From: Dechloromonas sp. CZR5 | GTDB lineage: Bacteria; Pseudomonadota; Gammaproteobacteria; Burkholderiales; Rhodocyclaceae | Assembly (NCBI RefSeq): GCF_008711155.1 | Contig: NZ_VUYQ01000002.1 | Location: 310,001 to 374,000 of the forward strand | Length of the DNA: 64,000 bases | Reading direction: 5' to 3' | Part shown: positions 55,719 to 64,000 of the stretch, piece by piece | Position numbering within the stretch: position 1 is the stretch's first letter | How the letters are laid out: every line of letters starts with the position of its first letter | Notes under the pieces: model-generated | What the model saw: only the letters and a program-made list of their open reading frames with translations | Told to the model about the DNA's origin: nothing | The model's database searches: none | Translations under genes and position numbers: made by a program

Positions 55719-57383
55719 TTAGTGGTTACTGGCGGAGGCCGCACCGAAACCAGTCTGGGCACGGACGTACTGATCTTCGAAGGCGTCGATTTCCTGTCGG
55801 GCACGCACACTGGAATCGCTCTTCGAGAAGACATAGGCGAGCAGGAAGGCAATCGGCATCGCAAACAATGCGGGCTGGGTGTAGGGGAAGAGCGCCGCCT
55901 TGTTGCCCAGCACGTCAACCCACACCGACTTCGAGAAGAGCACGAACAGCACGGCCGAAATCAGGCCACCGTAGCCGCCGAACAGCGCACCGCGCGTCGT
56001 CAGGCCCTTCCAGTACATCGACAGGATCAGCACCGGGAAATTGGCGGCAGCCGCCACGCCGAAGGCCAGACCGACCATGAAGGCGATGTTCTGCTTCTCG
56101 AAGAGGATGCCGAGCACGATGGCGACGGCGCCGAGGCAGATGGTGGCAATCTTGGAAACGCGGATTTCCGTGGCTTCGGAAGCTTGCCCCTTCATGATCA
56201 CGCGAGCGTAGATGTCATGCGAGATCGCCGAAGCGCCTGCCAGCGCCAAGCCGGAAACCACGGCCAGGATGGTGGCGAAAGCCACGGCAGCCAGGAAGCC
56301 GAGCAGCATGTTGCCGCCGACGGCCTTGGCCAGGTGCATGGCGACCATGTTGCCGCCACCGACCAGCTTGCCGCCGACCGTGCCGCCTTCGAAGAACTCG
56401 GGGTTCTGGCCGACGATCAGGATGCCGGCGAGGCCCATCAGGAAGATGACGTTGAAGAAGTAGGCAACGAAACCGGAGGCATAGAGTACCGACTTGCGCG
56501 CTTCCTTGGCATCGGTCACGGTGAAGAAGCGCATCAGGATGTGCGGCAGGCCGGCCGTACCGAACATCAGGCCGAGACCCAGCGAAATGGCGGTGACCGG
56601 GTCCTTGAGCAGGGCGCCGGGATACATCAGCTTGTCGCCCAGCTTGTGGACTGCCGTAGCTTTCTCCAGCAGGTTGGTGAAGGAGAAACCGAACTCGCTC
56701 ATCGCCAGGAACATGACCAGCGTGCCGCCCGAGAGCAACATGCAGGCCTTGATGATCTGCACCCAGGTCGTGGCAACCATGCCGCCGAAGGTGACATAGA
56801 CCATCATCAGGATGCCGACGGCGAAGATCGCGGTGTTGTACTCCAGGCCGAAGAGCAGCTTGATCAGCTGGCCGGCACCGACCATCTGGGCAATCAGGTA
56901 GAAGCAGACGACAGTCAGCGACGAAATCGCGGCCATCGTGCGCACCTTGCCCTGGTCGAGGCGATAGGCGGTGATGTCGGAGAAGGTGAACTTGCCCAGG
57001 TTGCGCAGGCGTTCGGCCATCAGGAACAGGATGATCGGCCAGCCGGCAAAGAAGCAGAGCATGTAGATGTAACCGTCATAGCCCTGGGTATAGACCATGG
57101 CGGTCAGCCCGAGCAGGGTGGCAGCCGACATATAGTCGCCGGCAATGGCCAGGCCATTCTGAAAACCGGTGATGCCGCCGCCGGCGGTGTAGAAATCGGA
57201 CGTCGACTTGGTGCGCGAGGCAGCCCAGTAGGTAATGCCCATCGTCATCGCGACGAAGATGCAGAACATGATGATGGCGTGCCAGTTGGTCGCCTGCTTT
57301 TCGGTCTGGGCAACGGCATCGGCAGCCAGCGTCAGGGTGCTCAGGCCGAGCAGGCCGAGCGCGGTAATGATTTGGCGCAGCAT
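55719..57383 (-). CDS. actP: Acetate permease, sodium:solute symporter family
   Basis: This 554-residue membrane protein has a hydrophobic leader and about thirteen helices. Family features include [29 protein letters not shown] and [15 protein letters not shown]. ActP takes up acetate and other short carboxylates. The start at 57383 overlaps the stop of the DUF485 gene, the classic yjcH-actP pair. It could also carry propionate, given the operon next door. Confidence 0.93.
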   Translation of the reverse strand: MLRQIITALGLLGLSTLTLAADAVAQTEKQATNWHAIIMFCIFVAMTMGITYWAASRTKSTSDFYTAGGGITGFQNGLAIAGDYMSAATLLGLTAMVYTQGYDGYIYMLCFFAGWPIILFLMAERLRNLGKFTFSDITAYRLDQGKVRTMAAISSLTVVCFYLIAQMVGAGQLIKLLFGLEYNTAIFAVGILMMVYVTFGGMVATTWVQIIKACMLLSGGTLVMFLAMSEFGFSFTNLLEKATAVHKLGDKLMYPGALLKDPVTAISLGLGLMFGTAGLPHILMRFFTVTDAKEARKSVLYASGFVAYFFNVIFLMGLAGILIVGQNPEFFEGGTVGGKLVGGGNMVAMHLAKAVGGNMLLGFLAAVAFATILAVVSGLALAGASAISHDIYARVIMKGQASEATEIRVSKIATICLGAVAIVLGILFEKQNIAFMVGLAFGVAAAANFPVLILSMYWKGLTTRGALFGGYGGLISAVLFVLFSKSVWVDVLGNKAALFPYTQPALFAMPIAFLLAYVFSKSDSSVRARQEIDAFEDQYVRAQTGFGAASASNH

Positions 57384-57703
57384 TATTTGTTCTCCTTCCA
57401 GGCTTCCTTGACGATCTCCTGAGTCAAGGCGTCGAATTCGCCATTGGCGCGCTTGACGTACACTGCGGTCAGCGCCCAGAAGAAAATGAACATGAAGAGT
57501 TCGACGGCAACCCCCACCGTCACCTTGGACCCTTCGGCAATCGGCTGCCCCAGGGACAACGGATTGAAGGCAACAACCATCACGAAACCATAGAACATGG
57601 CCAGGACAATGAAAGCCAGGGTCCACGCAAACCGTCCCCGACGGGCAACCAGTTCCGTGAACTTCGGATTGGCTCGCATCCGCTCATACATCGCGCTGCT
57701 CAT
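57383..57703 (-). CDS. yjcH: DUF485 membrane protein of the acetate permease pair
   Basis: This 106-residue protein has two membrane helices (about 28-50 and 62-85) and the N-terminal [16 protein letters not shown] motif of DUF485. It accompanies actP in many proteobacteria; its function is not established. GGGAGA lies ahead of the ATG. Confidence 0.92.
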   Translation of the reverse strand: MSSAMYERMRANPKFTELVARRGRFAWTLAFIVLAMFYGFVMVVAFNPLSLGQPIAEGSKVTVGVAVELFMFIFFWALTAVYVKRANGEFDALTQEIVKEAWKENK

Positions 57704-57815
57704 CGTTATCTCCCTTATTAATAATTAGATCAAACTGCATTCATAATTATATCTTATAGAAGACACAAGAGACCAGAATTTCGCTCTCCATAATTCGAAT
57801 TAATCACAAGGAAAC

Positions 57816-58598
57816 ATGCACATGAGCAACATCGACCTCGACGTTCAGGGCGAAATCGCCACCCTGACCTTGAACAATCCCGACAAGCTGAACGCCATCA
57901 ATCGGGCCATGTGGCAGCAGCTTTCCGCGCTAGTCGGACGCCTCAGCGGCGACGCCGGAGTCCGCTGCATCATTTTGCGCGGCGCTGGCGACCAGGCCTT
58001 TGCAGCCGGCGGCGACCTCGAGGAATTTGTGACCGGCCGCGCCACCCTGGAGCAGGCCCTCGACTATCACAACGAAGTTGCCAAGGCACTCAACGCCATT
58101 GCGGACTGCCCGCACCCGACGGTGGCGCTGATCAGCGGTGCCTGCATTGGTGGCGGGCTGGAAATCGCCGGCGTTTGCGACTTCCGGATCGCCGGCGAAA
58201 GCGCCCGCTTCGGAGCGCCGATCAACCGTCTGGGTTTTTCGATGTATCCGGGCGAAATGGAAGGCCTACTCCGTCTGCTCGGGCCAAGCGTCGTCAAGGA
58301 AATCCTCCTCGAAGGGCGCATCATGCAGGCCCCGGAAGCCTATGAAAAAGGCCTGCTGACGCGGGTTGTCGCCGACAGCGACGTGATCGAAGAAGCCTAC
58401 GCCACCGCTCGCCGCATCTGCGCAGGGGCGCCACTGGTCGCCGGCTGGCACAAACAGTGGATACGCCGCCTGCTCGACGGCAGACCGTTGACCGACACCG
58501 AAAAGGCCGAGTCTTTCGCCTTCCTGCAAACCGAGGACTACCAGGAAGGCCTTGCCGCCTTCCTGGAAAAGCGAAAACCGGTTTTCAAGGCGCGCTGA
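57816..58598 (+). CDS. Enoyl-CoA hydratase/isomerase (crotonase) family protein
   Basis: The protein has 260 residues. The CoA-binding and oxyanion-hole segments are GAGDQAFAAGGDLEEF and GACIGGGLEIAGVCDFRIA. Where typical enoyl-CoA hydratases have the first catalytic Glu (PExxLG), this protein reads PINRLG, so the reaction may differ from simple hydration; the second Glu position appears kept (VVKEILL). The ATG at 57822 is an alternative start. It converges with the TSUP gene (14-base overlap). Confidence 0.82.
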   Translation: MHMSNIDLDVQGEIATLTLNNPDKLNAINRAMWQQLSALVGRLSGDAGVRCIILRGAGDQAFAAGGDLEEFVTGRATLEQALDYHNEVAKALNAIADCPHPTVALISGACIGGGLEIAGVCDFRIAGESARFGAPINRLGFSMYPGEMEGLLRLLGPSVVKEILLEGRIMQAPEAYEKGLLTRVVADSDVIEEAYATARRICAGAPLVAGWHKQWIRRLLDGRPLTDTEKAESFAFLQTEDYQEGLAAFLEKRKPVFKAR

Positions 58599-59391
58599 AC
58601 AAGCCCCACATCATCTTGCCGGCAAGGGCCAGCAGAATGCCCGCAAATACCCGCTTCAGCGTTTTCACCGGCAACTGGTGGGTCAGGCGCGCACCGATCG
58701 GCGCGGTCAGCACACTGACCGCCGCCACGCCAACCATGGCCGGAAGATAGACGAATCCCATGCTGCCGGACGGCAAACCGCTGACCGACCAGCCGTTCCA
58801 GATATACCCCAACGCACCGCCCAGCGCGATCGGAAAACCGATCGCCGCCGACGTGCCGATGGCGTTCTGCATCTTGACGTTGCACCAGGTCATGAACGGC
58901 ACCGAGAGCACACCGCCTCCAATCGCCACCAGACAGGAAATGAAACCGATCCCGGCACCAACCGCTCCCGTCGCAAGGGCACCCGGCAACTCGCGATGCG
59001 GCTGGGGCTTCAGGTTGATGATCATTTGCACCGAGACGTAGCAGATGAACAGGGTGAAGATCAGGGCCAGCGCCTTGGTCGGCACGAGACTGGCCACATG
59101 CGTGCCGATCAGCGTACCGGCGATGATGCCCGGCGTAATACGCAGGACGATAGGCCACAGCACGGCGCCATGGGCGTGGTGCGCACGGACGCTGGAAATC
59201 GAAGTAAAGAAAATGGTCGCCATCGACGTGCCGAGCGCCAGATGCATGACCTCACCCACCGGAAACGCCTGAGCGGTGAACAGCATGACGAGAACCGGCA
59301 CCATCAACGAGCCGCCGCCAATACCGAGCAAGCCGGCAAAAAAACCGGCAAATGCACCCAGGGCAATGTAAGCCAGCCACCAGATCGTCAT
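58585..59391 (-). CDS. TSUP (TauE/SafE) family membrane transporter
   Basis: The protein has 268 residues with about eight helices in two similar halves; the glycine-rich GAFAGFFAGLLGIGGGSLMVPVL and GAVGAGIGFISCLVAIGGGVLSVPF segments mark the two repeats. Family members export or import sulfur-containing or organic anions; the substrate here is unknown. The ATG overlaps the EVE gene stop by one base. Confidence 0.87.
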   Translation of the reverse strand: MTIWWLAYIALGAFAGFFAGLLGIGGGSLMVPVLVMLFTAQAFPVGEVMHLALGTSMATIFFTSISSVRAHHAHGAVLWPIVLRITPGIIAGTLIGTHVASLVPTKALALIFTLFICYVSVQMIINLKPQPHRELPGALATGAVGAGIGFISCLVAIGGGVLSVPFMTWCNVKMQNAIGTSAAIGFPIALGGALGYIWNGWSVSGLPSGSMGFVYLPAMVGVAAVSVLTAPIGARLTHQLPVKTLKRVFAGILLALAGKMMWGLFSAP

Positions 59392-59849
59392 CACAACCCC
59401 ATCAATTGTTTGGTAATGAACGCCCACTCTTCCTCGTTGACCGGCATGATCGACAGCCGGTTGCCGCGGGCAAGGAGGCGCATGTTAGCAAGTTCCGCAT
59501 GCGCACGCAGTTCGGTCAGCGTCTGATAGGGCGTCCGGCGCACGAAACGGACATCCCGGAGCAACCAGCGCGGCTTGTCCGGAGGCGATTTTGGATCGTG
59601 ATAGGGGCTGGCGGGATCGAATTGTGTGGCATCCGGATAGGGCTCCGACGACACTTCGCAAATTCCGGCAATACCGGGCTCGGCGCAACCTGAATGATAG
59701 AAGAAGGCCAGATCACCGACGTTCATCGCATCGCGCAGGAAATTGCGCGCCTGATAGTTGCGCACACCGAACCAGGGAACCGAGCCAAGACGTTCCAGGT
59801 CGCCGATCGACACCTCGTCGGGCTCCGACTTCATCAGCCAGTACTGCAT
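59391..59849 (-). CDS. EVE domain protein
   Basis: The 152-residue protein is a single EVE domain, recognised by MQYWLMKSEPDEVSI at the start, the WFGVRNYQARNFLRD segment and GDLAFFYHSG. EVE domains fold like PUA/YTH domains and bind modified bases in DNA or RNA. The start at 59849 fits the family. It lies downstream of 6S RNA, a common arrangement in betaproteobacteria. Confidence 0.93.
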   Translation of the reverse strand: MQYWLMKSEPDEVSIGDLERLGSVPWFGVRNYQARNFLRDAMNVGDLAFFYHSGCAEPGIAGICEVSSEPYPDATQFDPASPYHDPKSPPDKPRWLLRDVRFVRRTPYQTLTELRAHAELANMRLLARGNRLSIMPVNEEEWAFITKQLMGL

Positions 59850-59870
59850 TGCACGAACTCCGAAATGGAA

Positions 59871-59898
59871 ACGGGTGGCAGACGAATCTGCCACCCGT
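59871..59898 (-). terminator. Hairpin between 6S RNA and the EVE gene
   Basis: A perfect 12-bp stem (59871-59882 with 59887-59898) with a four-base loop is followed on the minus strand by a T-rich stretch. It probably forms the 3' end of the 6S RNA precursor. Confidence 0.7.
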
Positions 59899-59927
59899 TG
59901 CTTTACTGCAAATACAGGCCCCCGCGA

Positions 59928-60104
59928 GTGCCGTCAGGCCGGCATCCTGAACCTGGGTTCAGAGTGGCTGCTTTCCTCCCGCATCAGGCACGCTCGTCAA
60001 AGAGCGCGCACAACAGCGGTTTCAACGGTCCGCAACCGATGCCAATCAGCATTGGTTCAAGGAATGTATGGCCTTAACAAACACCGCAGGGAACACTCGG
60101 CGGG
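59928..60104 (-). ncRNA. ssrS: 6S RNA
   Basis: On the minus strand the ends pair (CCCGCCGAGTG near 60104 with CACTCGCGGG near 59931) to form a long closing stem, and the arms contain the CTTGAACC, CTGAACC and GGTTCAG blocks and the GCGG/GACGGC arms seen in proteobacterial 6S RNA. Length is about 177 bases. 6S RNA binds sigma-70 RNA polymerase in stationary phase. The location just after zapA is the usual one. Ends are estimated to within a few bases. Confidence 0.85.
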
Positions 60105-60123
60105 TGACGCCAACAACGACCGA

Positions 60124-60468
60124 TCAGATGTCCAGCCGTTGCTGGGGCGCCAGCACAGCATCCAGCCGCGCTCCCATGTCACCGATTCTACGCTTCGTTT
60201 CGGAAGTATCAACCGCTTCCACGAACTCTTTTTGCTCACCCGTACCGGCACCCGAAAGATGCTCGTGAGCGATGTTGAGCGCAGCCATGACGGCAACGCG
60301 TTCGGCGATGGTGTTCTTGGTGCGCTGGGCAATCTCGCGCATCTTGCCGTCGACCAGATCGACCGCAGCCAGCAAGGCATCGCGCTCTTCCGGACCGCAG
60401 GCGACACGGTATTCGCGCCCCATGATCTTCACGTCGAGGAAATTCGGCTCCAGACTCATCTCAGGCAT
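60124..60468 (-). CDS. zapA: Cell division protein ZapA
   Basis: The protein has 114 residues: N-terminal beta part with VKIMGREYRVACGPEERDALLAAVDLVDGKM, then a helical region (AERVAVMAALNIAHEHL). ZapA binds FtsZ and stabilises the division ring. It overlaps the upstream coiled-coil gene by eight bases; an ATG three codons later is a possible start. Confidence 0.93.
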   Translation of the reverse strand: MPEMSLEPNFLDVKIMGREYRVACGPEERDALLAAVDLVDGKMREIAQRTKNTIAERVAVMAALNIAHEHLSGAGTGEQKEFVEAVDTSETKRRIGDMGARLDAVLAPQQRLDI

Positions 60469-60658
60469 CCTCGGGGATCTTGTCCATCAGGCCTTCGAGA
60501 CGCTCGCGCGCGGCAGTCATGGTCTGACGCAAATGCAGCCGCTCAGCCTCGGCGGCGACCATCTGGTTTCTCAAAACCTCATTCTCGGCACGCAACTGGT
60601 GAACCAGAGCGACAACCTGCTCGATTTTGGCTTCAAGAGTATCTAGTTCGACGTTCAT
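60461..60658 (-). CDS. ZapB-like coiled-coil protein
   Basis: This 65-residue protein is almost wholly coiled coil with heptad Leu/Val (LDTLEAKIEQVVALVHQL, ENEVLRNQMVAAEAERL). Small proteins of this kind precede zapA in many beta- and gammaproteobacteria and are presumed division factors. Confidence 0.85.
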   Translation of the reverse strand: MNVELDTLEAKIEQVVALVHQLRAENEVLRNQMVAAEAERLHLRQTMTAARERLEGLMDKIPEDA

Positions 60659-60785
60659 GGCGCGAACTATAGAGTCAAAAATGCCGCATGGTCAAGGACT
60701 AAGCCTTTATTCTCAAAGTGGTTTATAGAAGTTTGCCGCGAAACGGCTAATGCATCGAAATGGAGATGAATGTAGAATGCGCGCC

Positions 60786-60966
60786 GTGTCAGGTGCTGCG
60801 CGCGGAATCTCCAAGCGCGGTTAAACGGGAAAGCGGTGCGTCTCCACACAGACCATTCCGCTGCTGCCCCCGCAACGGTAAGCGAGTGCGGGCGTATCAC
60901 GAGGCCACTGGGTAAAAACCCGGGAAGGCGATACGTCAAGACTTGCAAGCCCGGATACCGGCCTGA
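60786..60966 (+). promoter_or_regulatory. Cobalamin (B12) riboswitch
   Basis: The hallmarks are in order: GCCACTG with CGGGAAGGCG near 60904-60930, and the B12 box AGCCCGGATACCGGCCTG near 60949-60964. It precedes btuB by about 120 bases. When adenosylcobalamin binds, it should reduce translation or transcription of the transport operon. Confidence 0.93.
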
Positions 60967-61028
60967 AACAAAAATATCGAAGTGCCACGGGGTGGTGGCG
61001 CCAGTTTGACCGGCCCGTTCCCCGGCAT

Positions 61029-61079
61029 TTCCTTTTCAACACACTTCCGGCATGCGGGGACGCCCGCCGGGAAAAGGAA
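61029..61079 (+). promoter_or_regulatory. Hairpin able to sequester the btuB ribosome binding site
   Basis: TTCCTTTTC (61029-61037) is exactly complementary to GAAAAGGAA (61071-61079), which contains the btuB Shine-Dalgarno sequence. Inner GC pairs (61045-61051 with about 61066-61072) offer a competing fold. This is the likely expression platform of the upstream riboswitch, acting on translation initiation. Confidence 0.7.
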
Positions 61080-61084
61080 TGACC

Positions 61085-62992
61085 ATGAGTCCACGTTTGA
61101 AGCCGCTGGCAGCCCTCCTGCCGCTCGCCTTTATTGCCCCGGTACAGGCTGAATTGCTCGCCACGCTCGACCCGGTTGTCGTCACCGCCACGCGCCAGTC
61201 GCAACGCGCCAATGAGGCCATTGCCGAAGTCACCATCATCGAACGCCAGGACATCGAACAGGTCGGTCCGGCTGCCACGCTGGGCGAATTGCTCGGCCGC
61301 ACAGCCGGAGTCGAATTCGGACGTTCCGGCGGTCGCGGCGCCGACGAAAGTGTCTTTATCCGCGGCACCAACAGCGGCCATGCGCTGATCCTGCTCGACG
61401 GCATGCGGGTGAGCTCTGCCACGACCGGCGCCACCGCCCTGCAGATGATCCCTTTAGCGCAGATAGAGCGAATCGAGGTGTTGCGCGGCCCGGCCTCCGC
61501 GCTCTATGGATCGGACGCCATCGGCGGCGTCATCCAGATTTTCACCAAGGCTCCCGGCGACGCCCCACGGCTCTCCGCCCAGGTCGGCGCCGGCAGCGCC
61601 TCGACCTACGAAACCAGCCTCGCCCATGCCAACCGGATCGGTAATCTGAGCTACAGCATCAAGGGCGGTATCAGCGGCACCCAAGGCATCAATGCCATCG
61701 AATCGCCCAAGTACCCTGGCTACAACCCGGATCGCGACGGTTACCGCAACAGCAACCTGAACCTGAACGCCAGCTACAACTTCAGCAAGGATGCCGAGGT
61801 TGGCGCCGGCGTCTTCAACTCGGTATCGACCAACCGCTACGACGCATACAAATGGGACCCGAACGCTTTTGTAAATGTTGACGCCAGGCTCGATTACCAG
61901 ATGAAGCACCGCGTATCGGGCGCCTTCGCCTACGCCAGCCTCGCCCCGACCTCCTTCTGGAAATCGACGCTGAAGCTCGCCCAGGGCGAGGACCGCACGG
62001 AAAGCCCGGAGTCGGTCATCGGCGATCCTGTCAGCTTCTTCAAGACCACCCAGAAACAATACACTTGGCAAAACGACCTCAAGCTACCGCTGGGCAGCGC
62101 GCTGGTCGCCCTGGAGCGACTGGAGCAGGAAGTTGACTCGACCAAGAACTACTCGCGGAAAGCACGTACCATCGATTCGGCCCTGCTCGGCTGGAATGCT
62201 GTACTCGGCTCGCACGCCTTCCAGGCCAATCTGCGCAGCGACGACAACTCGCAGTTCGGCCAGCGCGAAACCTGGCTCCTCGGCTACGGCTATCAGCTGG
62301 CCCCATCGTGGCGATTGGCCGGCAGCTATGGTACGGCCTTCAAGGCGCCGACCATGAACGATCTCTACTTTCCGTTCACCGCCGGTGTCGGCAGCGGCAA
62401 CGCCAATCTGAAGCCGGAGGAGTCGCGCAATGCGGAAGCCTCGTTGCGCTTCCAGCAAGGCGCGACACAGGCCCGGATCACCTACTTCCGCAACAAGATC
62501 AATAACCTGATTGAGTGGACTACCGATCCCAACACTTTCTTCTCGACACCCGCCAACGTCGGACAGGCGATCATCGACGGGGTCGAGATCAGCGCCGGAA
62601 CGACACTCGGCAGCTGGCTGCTCAACGCCAACGCCACCTTCCAGGACCCGCGCGATCAGGATCATCACCAGCAACTGCGGCGCCGGGCAAAGGCCTTCGG
62701 CCTGGTCAGCGCCACCTATGTCGCCGGTGCCTTCCGGGGCGGCATCGAGTTCAAGGCGGTGGGTGGACGCTACGACGATCCGCATTGGCAAACCGGCCTG
62801 AACCAGGTGCACATGGGCGGCTATGCGCTGACCAACCTGTTCGCCAACTATGCCTTCAACAAGGAATGGCAGGCCTTTGCCCGCGTGGACAACCTGTTCG
62901 ACCGCAACTACGACATCGCCCGTTCGACCAGTGTCATTTATGGCACGCCGGGCCTGTCGGCTTTTGCAGGCATCCGCTACAGTTTCCAGTAA
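61085..62992 (+). CDS. btuB: TonB-dependent vitamin B12 outer-membrane receptor
   Basis: The protein has 635 residues with a signal peptide (about 1-21), a TonB-box-like DPVVVTATR, a plug domain (about 45-160, LLDGMRVSSATTGATALQMIPL... IERIEVLRGPASALYGSDAIGGVIQIFTK) and a 22-strand-type barrel ending in FSFQ-like YSFQ with terminal aromatic residues. The ATG at 61085 has AAGGA six bases ahead, while an earlier ATG abuts it. Riboswitch and btuC-btuD context support B12 as the ligand. Confidence 0.93.
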   Translation: MSPRLKPLAALLPLAFIAPVQAELLATLDPVVVTATRQSQRANEAIAEVTIIERQDIEQVGPAATLGELLGRTAGVEFGRSGGRGADESVFIRGTNSGHALILLDGMRVSSATTGATALQMIPLAQIERIEVLRGPASALYGSDAIGGVIQIFTKAPGDAPRLSAQVGAGSASTYETSLAHANRIGNLSYSIKGGISGTQGINAIESPKYPGYNPDRDGYRNSNLNLNASYNFSKDAEVGAGVFNSVSTNRYDAYKWDPNAFVNVDARLDYQMKHRVSGAFAYASLAPTSFWKSTLKLAQGEDRTESPESVIGDPVSFFKTTQKQYTWQNDLKLPLGSALVALERLEQEVDSTKNYSRKARTIDSALLGWNAVLGSHAFQANLRSDDNSQFGQRETWLLGYGYQLAPSWRLAGSYGTAFKAPTMNDLYFPFTAGVGSGNANLKPEESRNAEASLRFQQGATQARITYFRNKINNLIEWTTDPNTFFSTPANVGQAIIDGVEISAGTTLGSWLLNANATFQDPRDQDHHQQLRRRAKAFGLVSATYVAGAFRGGIEFKAVGGRYDDPHWQTGLNQVHMGGYALTNLFANYAFNKEWQAFARVDNLFDRNYDIARSTSVIYGTPGLSAFAGIRYSFQ

Positions 62993-62996
62993 ACCG

Positions 62997-63974
62997 ATGC
63001 CCACCCGCCAACGTGCTTTCCTAATCCTCGCCAGCCTCGTTCTGCTGGCCGCGTTGAGTTTCGGTTTCGCGTTGACGGTGGGCAGTTTCAAGGTTTCCTA
63101 TAGCGAGGTGTTCGCCTCCCTTCTCGGCCGCGAAGGCGCTGGTGGCGATGTCGTACTGCAGTTGCGCCTGCCACGGGCTATCGCCGGCTTCGCCTGCGGC
63201 GGCCTGTTGGCGCTGGCCGGGGCACTGATGCAGGTGCTGCTGCGCAATCCGCTGGCCGATCCTTACGTACTGGGCATTTCCGGTGGCGCCGGGGTGGGCG
63301 CCACGTTCGCCATCCTGATCGGCCTGCCGGTTCTCGGTATCGACGGTCTGGCCTTCGCCGGGGCGCTTGGTGCCATGTTCATTGTCTTCGGGCTGGCCCA
63401 CGGTGACGGCAGCTGGACGCAAACCCGCCTGCTGCTCACCGGCGTGATTGTCGCCGCCGGCTGCGGCGCACTGGTGGCCTTGATGCTGGCCATTGCCGAG
63501 GAGCACAAGCTGCGCGGCATGCTGTTCTGGCTGATGGGCGATCTGGGTCAGAGCGCACAATGGTGGCCGGCCGTGCTCGCACTCGCTGTGGCGCTGACCT
63601 TGTCCATTCCCTTCGCCCGCGAACTGAACCTGCTGTCGCGCGGCATGATGCAGGCCCAGGCGCTGGGCGTGGCGGTGGATCGGCTTCGTTACGCGATCTA
63701 CCTGCTCGCCTCGCTGGCCACGGCGGCATCGGTAACCACGGCTGGCTCAATCGGTTTCGTTGGTCTGGTCGTGCCGCATCTGGTCCGTCTGGCCACCGGC
63801 AACGACCAGCGCCTGCTGCTCCCGGCCTCGGTGCTGGCCGGCGGCTCGCTGCTGGTGCTGGCCGACACGCTGGCGCGGACCATCATCGCGCCGCAGCAAC
63901 TGCCGGTCGGCGTGCTGACGGCGCTGATCGGGGTGCCGGTTTTCCTGTTCCTGTTGTCGAGGCAGCCGAAATGA
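62997..63974 (+). CDS. btuC: Vitamin B12 ABC transporter permease
   Basis: This 325-residue FecCD-family permease has about ten helices and the conserved LRLPRAIAGFACGGLLALAGALMQ, NPLADPYVLGISGGAGVGA and GSIGFVGLVVPHLVRLATG segments. It starts four bases after the btuB stop and overlaps btuD by four. It should be an inner-membrane cobalamin importer. Confidence 0.92.
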   Translation: MPTRQRAFLILASLVLLAALSFGFALTVGSFKVSYSEVFASLLGREGAGGDVVLQLRLPRAIAGFACGGLLALAGALMQVLLRNPLADPYVLGISGGAGVGATFAILIGLPVLGIDGLAFAGALGAMFIVFGLAHGDGSWTQTRLLLTGVIVAAGCGALVALMLAIAEEHKLRGMLFWLMGDLGQSAQWWPAVLALAVALTLSIPFARELNLLSRGMMQAQALGVAVDRLRYAIYLLASLATAASVTTAGSIGFVGLVVPHLVRLATGNDQRLLLPASVLAGGSLLVLADTLARTIIAPQQLPVGVLTALIGVPVFLFLLSRQPK

Positions 63975-64000
63975 GCCGGCCCCTGCTCGAAACCCGGCAA
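63971..64000 (+). CDS. btuD: Vitamin B12 ABC transporter ATPase, N-terminal start only
   Basis: Only ten codons (MSRPLLETRQ) are inside the window. The ATG overlaps the btuC stop, and the position after btuC is that of the ATPase gene. The identification rests on gene order. Confidence 0.6.
   Translation, partial: MSRPLLETRQ

Noticed and set aside
55722..57422. Plus-strand frame of 566 codons opposite actP
   Set aside because: It is rich in His, Gln, Asp and Glu with no hydrophobic pattern of its own. It is the complement of a membrane protein gene.

Overview
The window is high-GC, densely packed bacterial chromosome. The gene content (oxygen-tolerant membrane-bound hydrogenase with a Ralstonia-type accessory set, System I cytochrome c maturation, methylmalonyl-CoA mutase/propionyl-CoA carboxylase, 6S RNA beside zapA and an EVE-domain gene) points to a betaproteobacterium, most likely of the Rhodocyclales (Dechloromonas/Azonexus-like). 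The genus is an inference from gene content; no rRNA is present.

Region 1 (1-29.8 kb) is a large [NiFe]-hydrogenase locus read almost entirely on the minus strand. Starting from its promoter near 29.8 kb it reads hoxKGZMLOQRTV-hypABF, which is the order of the Ralstonia eutropha membrane-bound hydrogenase (MBH). It then contains a two-gene unit (periplasmic solute-binding protein plus CHASE-GGDEF diguanylate cyclase) and a second complete uptake hydrogenase of the Hyd-2 type (hybOABCD, a HypC paralogue, hybE). After that the MBH-type order resumes: hypCDE, hypX, hoxA, hoxB, hoxC. The H2-sensing hydrogenase HoxBC and the sigma-54 activator HoxA are present. The kinase HoxJ, which normally follows hoxC, is absent, and the locus stops at a hairpin and the 3' end of a tyrosine recombinase. 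Both hydrogenase structural operons have clear -24/-12 (sigma-54) promoters, and both have an intrinsic-terminator-like hairpin just before the maturation protease gene. A 68-codon gene of unknown function lies on the opposite strand between hypX and hypE.

Region 2 (30-37.1 kb): divergent from hoxK is a 1669-residue CBS/PAS/GAF/GGDEF/EAL protein ending in a CZB zinc-binding domain. It is followed by oxyR and a divergent di-haem cytochrome c peroxidase gene whose intergenic region carries an OxyR-type operator and an FNR-type box.

Region 3 (37.2-46.2 kb): a complete ccmABCDEFGHI operon behind a well-spaced FNR-type promoter, then napF and two genes I do not recognise.

Region 4 (46.2-58.6 kb): propionyl-CoA/methylmalonyl-CoA metabolism (biotin carboxylase and carboxyltransferase subunits, meaB, mutase), a divergent GntR regulator, a PAS protein/chemoreceptor pair resembling a split Aer, the acetate permease pair yjcH-actP, and a crotonase-family enzyme.

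Region 5 (58.6-64 kb): a TSUP permease, an EVE-domain protein, 6S RNA, zapA and a ZapB-like gene on the minus strand; then a cobalamin riboswitch driving btuB-btuC-btuD (btuD cut by the window end). B12 uptake fits the B12-dependent mutase in region 4.

Overall the window describes an organism that oxidises H2 with two periplasmic hydrogenases of different expected oxygen tolerance, tunes respiration through FNR- and OxyR-like signals, and has several c-di-GMP enzymes next to its hydrogen genes.
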